Below are positions 33,536 to 40,470 of a DNA stretch of 45,833 nucleotides, piece after piece. Position 1 is the stretch's first letter. Each line of letters begins with the position of its first letter. Below the pieces are notes generated by a model, which was not told where the DNA came from, searched no databases, and saw nothing but the letters and a program-made list of their open reading frames with translations. A program made the translations under genes and the position numbers. Source of the DNA: Micromonospora arida (GTDB lineage: Bacteria; Actinomycetota; Actinomycetes; Mycobacteriales; Micromonosporaceae); NCBI RefSeq assembly GCF_003857035.1, contig NZ_QGSY01000129.1, forward strand, positions 1-45,833. Reading direction: 5' to 3'.

Positions 33536-34495
33536 ATGAAGTCCGTGGATCACTACGGGCTTTTGCGGCGAGCCGCGACCGACGCGGGTTTCACCGAGAC
33601 CGAGACGGCGACGTTCGCCGAGCTGCTGCGCTTCTCCATCTGGGCAAATCAGCAGTACAACGGCGAGATCGTGGCGCATCCTCGGGGGCTGCCGGCCGGT
33701 CAGCCCGCCGACCTGCTCGTCGGTCGGGCCGGCGGCCTGCCGCAGCTGCCGGTCGGCACGCTGTGGCCCACCGACCCGGAGGGCTACCCGCTGCCGTTCA
33801 TCGCGTCCTTCGACTGTGCCGCGCTGCCGCGGGTCGAGCGCCTGCCGCTACCGTCGGACGGCTCCCTGCTGGTGTTCCTTCATCACGAAGAGGACTACGA
33901 CGTCTGTGAGCGCAGCGACAAGCAGCAGTACGGGCGGCTGCTTCATGTACGCGCCGGCGCGGAGACCACGGCGCAGCTGCCGGCTGACTACGCTGCCCAT
34001 CCCTACTACAAGAACCGTAACTTCATCGCCCCCGAGCAGGACCTTTTCGCTGTCGTCCACGCCGACCTGCCCTCGTGGTTGACCGCCGAGGATGCGGACC
34101 TGTCCGACTTTCAGCAGCAGCTGGCGCGCGACATGCCGCACCGTCGGGAACTGTGTGCCCTGGTCGACCGGCTCTGGCCGGCCGCCAACTTCACCGCCTT
34201 CCAGTTCGGCGGCTACTCATGGAACACCGGCGGGGTGTCCTACGACAACCTGTACGACGATCCTGAGCTGGAGATGGCGGAGACGAAGCTTCGAGGCCGC
34301 CTGACCAGCGTCGACCGCGCCCAGGAGGCCTTCCTCGTGGAACAGGAGTTGCAGAGGGTACGCCGGGAGTGGCTCCCGTTGATGCAGTTCCGGACCCGTG
34401 ACGACGTCTACTTCGGCCGCTTCATGATCCGCGTCGACGACCTCGCCGCCCAGCGGTTCGACCGCGCCGTCTCCTGGACCGAGTTCACCGAATGA
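33536..34495 (+). CDS. DUF1963 (YwqG-like) protein
   Basis: A 319-residue cytoplasmic protein of the YwqG/DUF1963 family. It has GRAGGLPQLPVGTLWPTDPE and PLPFIASFDCAALP (about residues 60-103), the loop GSLLVFLHHEEDYDV, and the late FQFGGYSWNTGG. The C-terminus reads LPLMQFRTRDDVYFGRFMIR, followed by DDLAAQRFDR. The family is a beta-rich fold without known enzymatic activity, scattered among bacteria and sometimes linked to polymorphic toxin immunity. No toxin gene is visible beside it. The ribosome site is weak. Its 3' end is overlapped antisense by the open frame of the truncated ImmA/IrrE gene. Confidence 0.85.
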   Translation: MKSVDHYGLLRRAATDAGFTETETATFAELLRFSIWANQQYNGEIVAHPRGLPAGQPADLLVGRAGGLPQLPVGTLWPTDPEGYPLPFIASFDCAALPRVERLPLPSDGSLLVFLHHEEDYDVCERSDKQQYGRLLHVRAGAETTAQLPADYAAHPYYKNRNFIAPEQDLFAVVHADLPSWLTAEDADLSDFQQQLARDMPHRRELCALVDRLWPAANFTAFQFGGYSWNTGGVSYDNLYDDPELEMAETKLRGRLTSVDRAQEAFLVEQELQRVRREWLPLMQFRTRDDVYFGRFMIRVDDLAAQRFDRAVSWTEFTE

Positions 34496-34496
34496 G

Positions 34497-34885
34497 CGAG
34501 GACAGGGGTTGCTCTCCCGGTGGCGCCCCTCGGCGCTGAACATGACCCGGTCGAATTCATGTTCAAGGAGCACGTGGGCCATCTCGTGGGCGACGTTGAA
34601 TCTGCGGCGGCGCGGCAGGTGCGAGGTGTTCTCCACGATGAACTGGCCCGTTCCCGCGGGCACCAGCGCCGCAGACCAGACATCCGGACGCTCGGAGGCG
34701 TAGAAGGTGACGGAGCCTTCAGGGCACCCGAACTCTGTCAGGCCGTCGAGCGGGTGCACTGCGATCCCGTGCTCGCGGGCGAGTTCGTAGGGGCACAGCT
34801 GGTCGAATTCGGTGAGATCGAGGTCGGTCTTGCGGATGTCGATCGCCCGGCGCTGGATCTCGGCCTTGGAGAGCCTCTTGGCCAC
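34497..34885 (-). pseudogene. Truncated ImmA/IrrE-type metallopeptidase
   Basis: From GTG 34885 the protein reads MAKRLSKAEIQRRAIDIRK. It continues through an IrrE-like N-terminal part (LAREHGIAVHPLDGL, VENTSHLPRRRRFNVAHEMA) to the zinc motif HEMAH and LLEHEFDRVMFSAEG. Then, where the family has its third zinc ligand and closing helices, the sequence becomes unrelated and runs antisense into the DUF1963 gene (the open frame ends at 34217). ImmA/IrrE peptidases cleave partner repressors in mobile elements or stress loci. Losing the C-terminal half should inactivate it. The expected partner XRE gene upstream is missing; a ~40-residue in-frame tail (GHGNLRRLAAMKLHATQ) may be its relic. Confidence 0.72.
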
Positions 34886-34999
34886 GGGTCACCGGTTCCG
34901 AGCCGCGCGTTGGGTGGCGTGCAGCTTCATAGCCGCCAGCCGGCGCAGGTTGCCGTGGCCACGGCACTGCTGGGACGTCCCGGATAGGACCCCGCTTGA

Positions 35000-35380
35000 T
35001 CAGCGCAGGGCCGCCCGGCCTTCGGAAGCCACGTCGATCACCTCGGCGGTCTCGCGACGGATCCGCTCGCTCCCCCAGGCGCCGAGCGGCCCGATCGCCT
35101 GGTTGAGCGTGCGCCCGTGCTCGGTCAAAGAGTATTCCACCCGGGGCGGCACCTCGGCGTGGACCTTCCGGCGCACCAGGCCGTCCTCCTCGAGCTCGCG
35201 CAAATGCTGAGTCAGCATCTTCTCGCTCACTCCGGGCAGACCCCGACGCAACTGCGCGAAACGGCGTACGCCATGGGCCTCGAGTTCCCAGAGGATCAGG
35301 CCTTTCCACTTGCCGCTCACCACGTCGAGCGCCGCGTCGATGCCGCAGATGTACGGCCCGCGTCGGGATGACTTGGCCAC
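35000..35380 (-). CDS. HxlR-family winged-helix transcriptional regulator
   Basis: A 126-residue regulator. The HxlR signature covers CGIDAALDVVSGKWKGLILW, then FAQLRRGLPGVSEKMLTQHL, RELEEDGLVRRKVHAEVPPR and VEYSLTEHGRTL. The Cys near residue 12 matches the redox-sensing cysteine of some members (YodB, HypR), so thiol or quinone sensing is possible. GTG start with AGGGGG before it. It is divergent from an imine-reductase-like gene. The space between them holds the inverted repeat GTAAGTAC-N15-GTACTTAC, the likely operator. Confidence 0.92.
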   Translation of the reverse strand: MAKSSRRGPYICGIDAALDVVSGKWKGLILWELEAHGVRRFAQLRRGLPGVSEKMLTQHLRELEEDGLVRRKVHAEVPPRVEYSLTEHGRTLNQAIGPLGAWGSERIRRETAEVIDVASEGRAALR

Positions 35381-35401
35381 CGCTGGCCCCCTTACTGAAA
35401 G

Positions 35402-35432
35402 GTAAGTACCGCAGGATTTAGTGCGTACTTAC
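35402..35432. promoter_or_regulatory. HxlR operator (candidate)
   Basis: GTAAGTAC (35402-35409) and GTACTTAC (35425-35432) are perfect 8-bp inverted repeats separated by 15 bp, with GTAC in each half. They lie 22-52 bases before the HxlR start and 32-62 before the reductase start. Confidence 0.65.
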
Positions 35433-35463
35433 GAGATAGTGACACGTCGCCGAGCATGGACAG

Positions 35464-36381
35464 GTGAACAACCGACAGCACAACAGCGCCGTCACCGTGA
35501 TCGGGCTCGGCCCGATGGGCCAGGCGATCACCCGCACCCTCCTCGCCGCCGGGCACCCCGTCACGGTCTGGAACCGCACCACCGGCCGGGCCGAGGGCGT
35601 CGTCGCCGACGGCGCGACGCTCGCGGTGACACCCGCCGAGGCGGTCGAGGCGAGCAGCCTCGTCATCCTCAGCCTTACCGACTACCAAGCGATGTACGAC
35701 ATCCTCGGCCCGGCCACCGCGTCTCTCGCCGGCCGGACGTTGGTCAACCTCAGCTCCGACACTCCCGACCGCAGCCGCGAGGCGGCATCCTGGGCGGCGG
35801 GCCACGAAGCGGCCTTCCTCACCGGCGGCGTCATGGTCCCAGCGCCGATGGTCGGCACCGACGCGGCGTACGTCTACTACAGCGGCCCCAGCGAAGTGAT
35901 GGACGGCAGCCGAGAGGCGCTGGCCCAGCTCGGCGCGCCGCACCACCTGGGCGAGGACCCGGGCCTCGCCCAGATGATGTATCAAGCCCAGCTCGCCGTA
36001 TTCCTCGGCACTCTGTCCGCGTTGATGCACGCCACCGCGATGCTGGGTGCCACGGGAATGACGGCCACGGAGGCAATGCCGGAGCTGATCGCCTCGGCCG
36101 AGTCGATCGGCGCCATCCTCCGCGCCGGCGAGGAAACCCCCGGCGCCGCGCTGGACGCTGGAGAACACCCCGGCGATCTCAGCACGGTCACCATGATGGG
36201 CGCGACCGCCGACCACATCGTCGAGACCAGCACGACACTGGGCCTCGACCTCGGGCTTCCCCTGGCCGTGCGAGCACATTATCGGCATGCGATCGGGAAT
36301 GGGCACGGCGGCGACAACTGGACCCGCATCATCGACAGCATCCGCGACCCACGCGACAAGCGGCCTCGTCTCATCAGCTGA
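35464..36381 (+). CDS. NAD(P)-dependent oxidoreductase, imine-reductase/beta-hydroxyacid dehydrogenase type
   Basis: A 305-residue two-domain reductase. The Rossmann motif is VTVIGLGPMGQAITRTLLAA (about residues 10-29), with VWNRTTGRAE typical of NADPH binding. VNLSSDTPDRSREAASWA lies at about 98-115. The helical C-domain forms the dimeric active site. The NLSSDTP block and overall layout favour the imine reductase group over true 6-phosphogluconate or 3-hydroxyisobutyrate dehydrogenases. Natural substrates are generally unknown. GTG start at 35464. It is divergent from, and probably controlled by, the HxlR regulator. Confidence 0.88.
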   Translation: MNNRQHNSAVTVIGLGPMGQAITRTLLAAGHPVTVWNRTTGRAEGVVADGATLAVTPAEAVEASSLVILSLTDYQAMYDILGPATASLAGRTLVNLSSDTPDRSREAASWAAGHEAAFLTGGVMVPAPMVGTDAAYVYYSGPSEVMDGSREALAQLGAPHHLGEDPGLAQMMYQAQLAVFLGTLSALMHATAMLGATGMTATEAMPELIASAESIGAILRAGEETPGAALDAGEHPGDLSTVTMMGATADHIVETSTTLGLDLGLPLAVRAHYRHAIGNGHGGDNWTRIIDSIRDPRDKRPRLIS

Positions 36382-36578
36382 CTTGCGGGACCCATCCGAC
36401 GAGCAAATATACGCCGGCAAGCCACGCCGTCCTCTGGCCAACGCCGCCGACTCCCTGCTGCCGGGTCGAAGCCCTGGCCGCGCCCGCAACCCTGCGGGGC
36501 TGGCCGACACTACGCGGCAGCATCTTGGCCATGCACGGAGAGTAAGAAGGTATTCACAGTCCTGGCTAGACAAGAAGA

Positions 36579-36613
36579 AGCCCTCTAGCTGCCTTACGGC
36601 CTGCTAGAGGGCT
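36579..36613 (-). terminator. Terminator of the tRNA-Arg transcript
   Basis: AGCCCTCTAG (36579-36588) pairs perfectly with CTAGAGGGCT (36604-36613). On the minus strand it is followed by TTCTTCTTG, a T-rich tail. It sits directly downstream of tRNA-Arg. Confidence 0.82.
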
Positions 36614-36619
36614 GTTTGT

Positions 36620-36691
36620 GCGCCCGAAGGGACTCGAACCCCTAACCTTCTGATCCGTAGTCAGATGCTCTATCCATTGAGCTACGGGCGC
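36620..36691 (-). tRNA. tRNA-Arg(ACG)
   Basis: On the minus strand this 72-nt gene begins GCGCCCGTAGCTC and ends in a matching CGGGCGC acceptor arm. The anticodon stem TCTGA/TCAGA holds the loop CTACGGA with anticodon ACG. The T loop is TTCGAGT. The CCA end is not encoded. Confidence 0.97.
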
Positions 36692-36727
36692 TTGTGCTCA
36701 GCCAGTGTACACACCCGGCTTTCGCGC

Positions 36728-36817
36728 GGAGACTCCGGGATTCGAACCCGGGAGGGGCTTTAAGACCCCAACCGCATTAGCAGTGCGGCGCCATAGACCA
36801 GACTAGGCGAAGTCTCC
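36728..36817 (-). tRNA. tRNA-Ser(GCT)
   Basis: A 90-nt class II tRNA on the minus strand. The acceptor arm is GGAGACT/AGTCTCC. The anticodon stem is CCGCA/TGCGG around CTGCTAA with anticodon GCT. A long variable arm precedes the T arm CCGGGTTCGAATCCCGG. It is cotranscribed with tRNA-Arg 36 bases downstream. Confidence 0.97.
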
Positions 36818-36963
36818 CTGGTGATCCTCAGACCACCGCGCCCGAGGATACAGGTCGCCACCCACCGGGAGCAAAACGACTTCCGGGGTACGCCCACCGG
36901 GGTCGGCCCGCCCCCGTGTTTCAACGCTGTGCGTTGGCGTGATCGGGACTACGCTCCATCGAT

Positions 36964-38367
36964 ATGCAGGAGCAGCCGCCCAGCGAGTCGACCCGTCGAG
37001 AGCCTGCTGAACGAGCGCGTCCGCGCTCCCCACGGGCCACCTTCCGGCCGCCGATCGCGGCCGAGGAGCCCACCGAGGTGGTGGAGCCTGAAGCGGCAGC
37101 ACCGCCGGCAGCCGCCCCGGCGAGCCAACGCCCTCGACGGGCCAAGGCTGCCCCGGCGGTGCTCTTCCAGCCGCCGGAGCCGGACCGACCCCTGCCTCGA
37201 CAGCCCCGACCCGCACCGACCGAAACTTCCGAGGCGGGCGCGGAGCAGCCCGTACAGCCGAACGGCGACCAACCGGGCCCAGCATCAGGCATCGCACCGA
37301 TACCGCCGAAGGCCCGGACCACCCCTGTTCGCAAGACTGCCCCCCGGAAGGCAGCCGAGACGCCCGCCGAGGTGACCCCGACCACGCCGGCATCCCGCAA
37401 GCGCGCTGCAAACCTCACCAGAGCAGCAAGCACCAAGGCCGCGCGCACCACCCAGGCCGCGAGCACCACGGCAGCAGGGAGCGCCGCCACCACCGCCGCG
37501 AGCCCGATCGAAGAGGCGAGCACCACACCGGCGACGCCGGTCAGAGCCGCAAAGACGACCAAGCGCGCGGTCACCCCACGCAAGAGCACCGCGCCTACCG
37601 AGCCCGCCCCCGAACCCGTGGCCGCGCAGCGGACGGCACCGACCGAGCACGAGCAGCAGGCGGCATCCGCCGAGCAGCAGCTGTCACCGGCAGAACCCGC
37701 CGCGCGGCAGGCTGAGCCGGCTCTGGGGCGTACCCCGGAATCGGAGCTGCGCGCGGTCGCCGCGCGCGTGCTCGACCACCCTGGCTTCGCGCCGGAGCTG
37801 TTGGCTCTGGCTGCGGTGCGGACGTTCGGGCCCGGCGCGGCCGAGTGGGCCGCTGGGTTGCGCGACAGGTATGCGGACGCCTCGGCGGACGGCCTGGCCC
37901 GGTTGGCGACCCGGCGGTTCGTCCGCTCGGCGGGTGCGGGTGGGGCAACCGCCGCGCTGGCCGGGTTCTTCGCGCCGCTGGCCGAGTTGGCGGCGGTTCT
38001 GTGGACGCACTCTGAGCTGGTACTGCACCTGGCCGCCGCGTACGGCAAGGATCCGACGCATCCCGACCGGGCCGTTGACCTGCTGGTGCTGACCCAGGTG
38101 CACCCGGATCGGGCGAGCGCGGCGGCGGCTCTGGCCGCCGCCGAGACGGCGGGTGACCCGGTCGAGGGGGCATGGCCGCGGGTGGCGGAGGCGGCCTGGC
38201 GACTGGCCGCGCCGCTCACGGCGCAGGCCGGTGGTTGGGTGGCCTTGCGGCTGGTGGCCCGGTTGCTGCCGGGCGCGGCGGTGCTCGCGGCGGCGTTGGG
38301 TGACGCGGCGGCGGCCGACCGGCTCGCGGCCCGAACGGTGGCCGTCTACCGACCCGACCGGCGCTGA
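36964..38367 (+). CDS. EcsC-like protein with long Ala/Pro/Thr-rich N-terminal extension
   Basis: A 467-residue protein in two parts. The first ~250 residues are low-complexity, rich in Ala, Pro, Thr and Lys/Arg (RTTPVRKTAPRKAAETPAE, TRAASTKAARTTQAASTTA), histone-H1-like and probably disordered. The C-terminal ~210 residues are hydrophobic-helical: GFAPELLALAAVRTFGPGAA, AGGATAALAGFFAPLAELAA, LHLAAAYGKDPTHPDRAVDL. This layout resembles actinobacterial EcsC-family membrane-associated proteins. Function is unknown. A 432-codon open frame on the opposite strand is a compositional shadow. It ends four bases from the convergent CPBP gene. Confidence 0.7.
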   Translation: MQEQPPSESTRREPAERARPRSPRATFRPPIAAEEPTEVVEPEAAAPPAAAPASQRPRRAKAAPAVLFQPPEPDRPLPRQPRPAPTETSEAGAEQPVQPNGDQPGPASGIAPIPPKARTTPVRKTAPRKAAETPAEVTPTTPASRKRAANLTRAASTKAARTTQAASTTAAGSAATTAASPIEEASTTPATPVRAAKTTKRAVTPRKSTAPTEPAPEPVAAQRTAPTEHEQQAASAEQQLSPAEPAARQAEPALGRTPESELRAVAARVLDHPGFAPELLALAAVRTFGPGAAEWAAGLRDRYADASADGLARLATRRFVRSAGAGGATAALAGFFAPLAELAAVLWTHSELVLHLAAAYGKDPTHPDRAVDLLVLTQVHPDRASAAAALAAAETAGDPVEGAWPRVAEAAWRLAAPLTAQAGGWVALRLVARLLPGAAVLAAALGDAAAADRLAARTVAVYRPDRR

Positions 38368-38371
38368 CGGA

Positions 38372-39178
38372 TCAGAGCCAGTCGAACCACTCCCGGGGCA
38401 GCAGTGCGTAGCCGACGAAGGCGAACACGTCGAGCACTGTGTGCGCGATGATCAGCGGCATCACCCGCCGGGTACGCAGGTAGAAGAGGCTGAACACGAC
38501 GCCCATGATCGCGTTGCCGACGAACGCGCCGAAGCCCTGGTACAGGTGGTACGAGCCGCGCAGCAACGCGCTGGCCGCGATGATCGCGGCCAGCCGCCAC
38601 TGGAGCTGGCGCAGCCGGGTGACCAGGTAACCGACCACGATCACCTCTTCCAGCACGGCGTTCTGCACGGCGGCGAGGATCAGCACCGGAACCGCCCACC
38701 AGACGTCCGGCAGCGCGGCCGGCACCAGCGTGGCGTTGAGGCCCAGGTGGGCCGCCACCCAGAACAACGCCAGCCCGGGTAGGCCGATGAGCGCCGCCAG
38801 GCCGGCGCCGCGGGCCACGTCCTGACCGGGCCGTCGGGCGTCCAGGCCGAGGGTCCGCGCCGGGTCGCCGGGGTCACGGGTGAGCAGGTGTACGGCGAGC
38901 AGCACCGGCAGCAGCGCGAACACGATGCCGAGCAGCTGGTACGTGAGGTCCAGCCAGGGGCGGGCCGACGCCGAGGTGTTCAGCGAGGCGGTCTGCTTGG
39001 AGAGCGGACCGTCGGCGGTCAACTTCGCGATGATCGACACCACCGCGTAGATCGCGGACTGGCCGAGGGAGAGGCCGAGGACCAGCAGCGTCTCGGTGCC
39101 CAACAGTCGGCGGGACACCGGGCGGGTCAGCTCAACGGTCACCGCACCACTCTGCCCGACGTACGGCACCCGTGACAT
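38372..39178 (-). CDS. CPBP-family intramembrane protease-like membrane protein
   Basis: A 268-residue polytopic protein with about eight spans. The CPBP (Abi/CAAX-like) blocks are NAVLEEVIVVGYLVTRL, then LLRGSYHLYQGFGAFVGNAI and PLIIAHTVLDVFAFVGY. The classic first motif is EExxxR. Here EE is present but the Arg is replaced (EEVIVVGY), while the His of YHLYQG and of AHTVLD are kept. Proteolysis is therefore uncertain. The start at 39178 (MSRVPY) is chosen; a GTG at 39208 adds ten non-conserved residues. It is divergent from the flavohaemoglobin-like gene. Confidence 0.83.
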   Translation of the reverse strand: MSRVPYVGQSGAVTVELTRPVSRRLLGTETLLVLGLSLGQSAIYAVVSIIAKLTADGPLSKQTASLNTSASARPWLDLTYQLLGIVFALLPVLLAVHLLTRDPGDPARTLGLDARRPGQDVARGAGLAALIGLPGLALFWVAAHLGLNATLVPAALPDVWWAVPVLILAAVQNAVLEEVIVVGYLVTRLRQLQWRLAAIIAASALLRGSYHLYQGFGAFVGNAIMGVVFSLFYLRTRRVMPLIIAHTVLDVFAFVGYALLPREWFDWL

Positions 39179-39286
39179 GGCCGACCGGCCACCATGAGCC
39201 GATCGCACATTCTGTGCGACCAGTCGACACTCTCCGTGGAGATTCTATGGGCGCCCGATCCGTTGTCGTCTGGAGAAGGAGCGTCC

Positions 39287-40402
39287 GTGGACAACCTCGC
39301 GCGGTTGCTGAAGGAGAGCTGGACCCTGGTCGAGGACGACCGGGTCCGGTTGAGCGGTCACTTCTACGCTCGGCTGTTCCTGCTCGACCCCGCCCTGCGG
39401 CAACTCTTCCCGGTGCAGATGACCGGCCAGGGCGACCGTCTACTCGAAGCGATCATCACGGCGATCCACACGGTCGACGACCCGGAGAGCTTCGACGAGT
39501 TCCTCCGGGCGCTGGGCCGCGACCATCGCAAGTACCACGTCGACGAGCGGCACTACGCCACGATGGGCGTCGCGCTGCTGGACGCGCTGCGCAGCACCGC
39601 CGGTGACGGCTGGAACCTGGAGTACGACCAGGCGTGGCGGGAGGCGTACGCGGCGATCGCCGCCCTGATGGTGGCCGGCGCCGCCTCCGACGACGACCCG
39701 CCGTTCTGGCACGCCGAGGTGCTGACCCACGAGCGGTACGGCCCGGACACCGCCGTGCTGACCTGCCGGGCGTTGCAGCATCCGCTGCGCTGGCAGGCAG
39801 GGCAGTACGTGAGCCTGGAGGTGCCGCGCTACCACCCCCGGGTGTGGCGCAACTACTCGGTGGCGAACGCCCCGAACGACGACAACGTGCTGGAGTTCCA
39901 CGTGCGGTCTCCGGGGGCCGGTTGGGTGTCCGGCGCCCTGGTGCGGCGGGTGCGGCCGGGTGACCTGATCCGCCTGGCGGCGCCGATGGGGTCGATGACC
40001 CTGGACCGCGCCTCGGAACGGGACATCCTCTGCGTGGCCGGCGGCGTCGGGCTGGCGCCGATCAAGGCGCTGGTGGAGGAGTTGGCCACTTTCAACCGGA
40101 CCCGGTGGGTGCACGTCTTCTACGGCGCACGGCAGGCGGCCGACCTGTACGGCCTGGACGGGTTGCAGGAGTTGGTGGCCGTACACCCGTGGTTGTCGGT
40201 CACCGCGGCGTGCAGTGAGGATCCGGACTTCGACGGCGAGCAGGGCGAGATTCCGGAGGTGGTGGCCCGGTACGGCCCGTGGACCACGCACGACTGCTAC
40301 GTCTCCGGTGCCGCCCGGATGGTCCGGTCCACCCTGCGGGTGCTCGCCGCGGACAACGTGCCGCCGCCGCACATCCGCTACGACACCTTCGGTGACCTTT
40401 AG
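39287..40402 (+). CDS. Flavohaemoglobin-like globin-FAD/NAD reductase fusion
   Basis: A 371-residue cytoplasmic protein. An N-terminal globin (about 1-130) has HFYARLFLLDPALRQLFP, with the proximal-helix region HRKYHVDERHYATMGVALLD. A ferredoxin-reductase FAD domain (about 135-235) contains WRNYSVANAPN and PGAGWVSGALV. An NAD domain has CVAGGVGLAPIKALVEELA (about 250) and YVSGAARMVRSTLRVL. Flavohaemoglobins oxidise nitric oxide to nitrate; this slightly shorter actinobacterial form may be an NO or O2-linked reductase. The GTG at 39287 is supported by GAGAAGGAG; the frame is open to 39194. It ends at a 17-bp hairpin. Confidence 0.9.
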   Translation: MDNLARLLKESWTLVEDDRVRLSGHFYARLFLLDPALRQLFPVQMTGQGDRLLEAIITAIHTVDDPESFDEFLRALGRDHRKYHVDERHYATMGVALLDALRSTAGDGWNLEYDQAWREAYAAIAALMVAGAASDDDPPFWHAEVLTHERYGPDTAVLTCRALQHPLRWQAGQYVSLEVPRYHPRVWRNYSVANAPNDDNVLEFHVRSPGAGWVSGALVRRVRPGDLIRLAAPMGSMTLDRASERDILCVAGGVGLAPIKALVEELATFNRTRWVHVFYGARQAADLYGLDGLQELVAVHPWLSVTAACSEDPDFDGEQGEIPEVVARYGPWTTHDCYVSGAARMVRSTLRVLAADNVPPPHIRYDTFGDL

Positions 40403-40418
40403 ACGTTCCTCCCCCCAC

Positions 40419-40460
40419 ACCGGGGCGCGTGCCCCTGCCCCCTGGGGCACGCGCCCCGGT
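40419..40460. terminator. Very strong bidirectional hairpin terminator
   Basis: A perfect 17-bp GC-rich stem, ACCGGGGCGCGTGCCCC (40419-40435) with GGGGCACGCGCCCCGGT (40444-40460), has an 8-nt loop between convergent genes. Confidence 0.88.
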
Positions 40461-40470
40461 CCCTTCCTGG

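Noticed and set aside
36620..36817. tRNA genes as integration site of a mobile element
   Set aside because: The neighbourhood has decayed genes, but I found no second copy of either tRNA 3' end, no integrase and no att-like direct repeat in the window.
36921..38219. 432-codon open frame opposite the EcsC-like gene
   Set aside because: It is Ala/Ser/Arg-rich with no motifs. It is the complement of a low-complexity high-GC gene and runs to within 67 bases of the tRNA-Ser.
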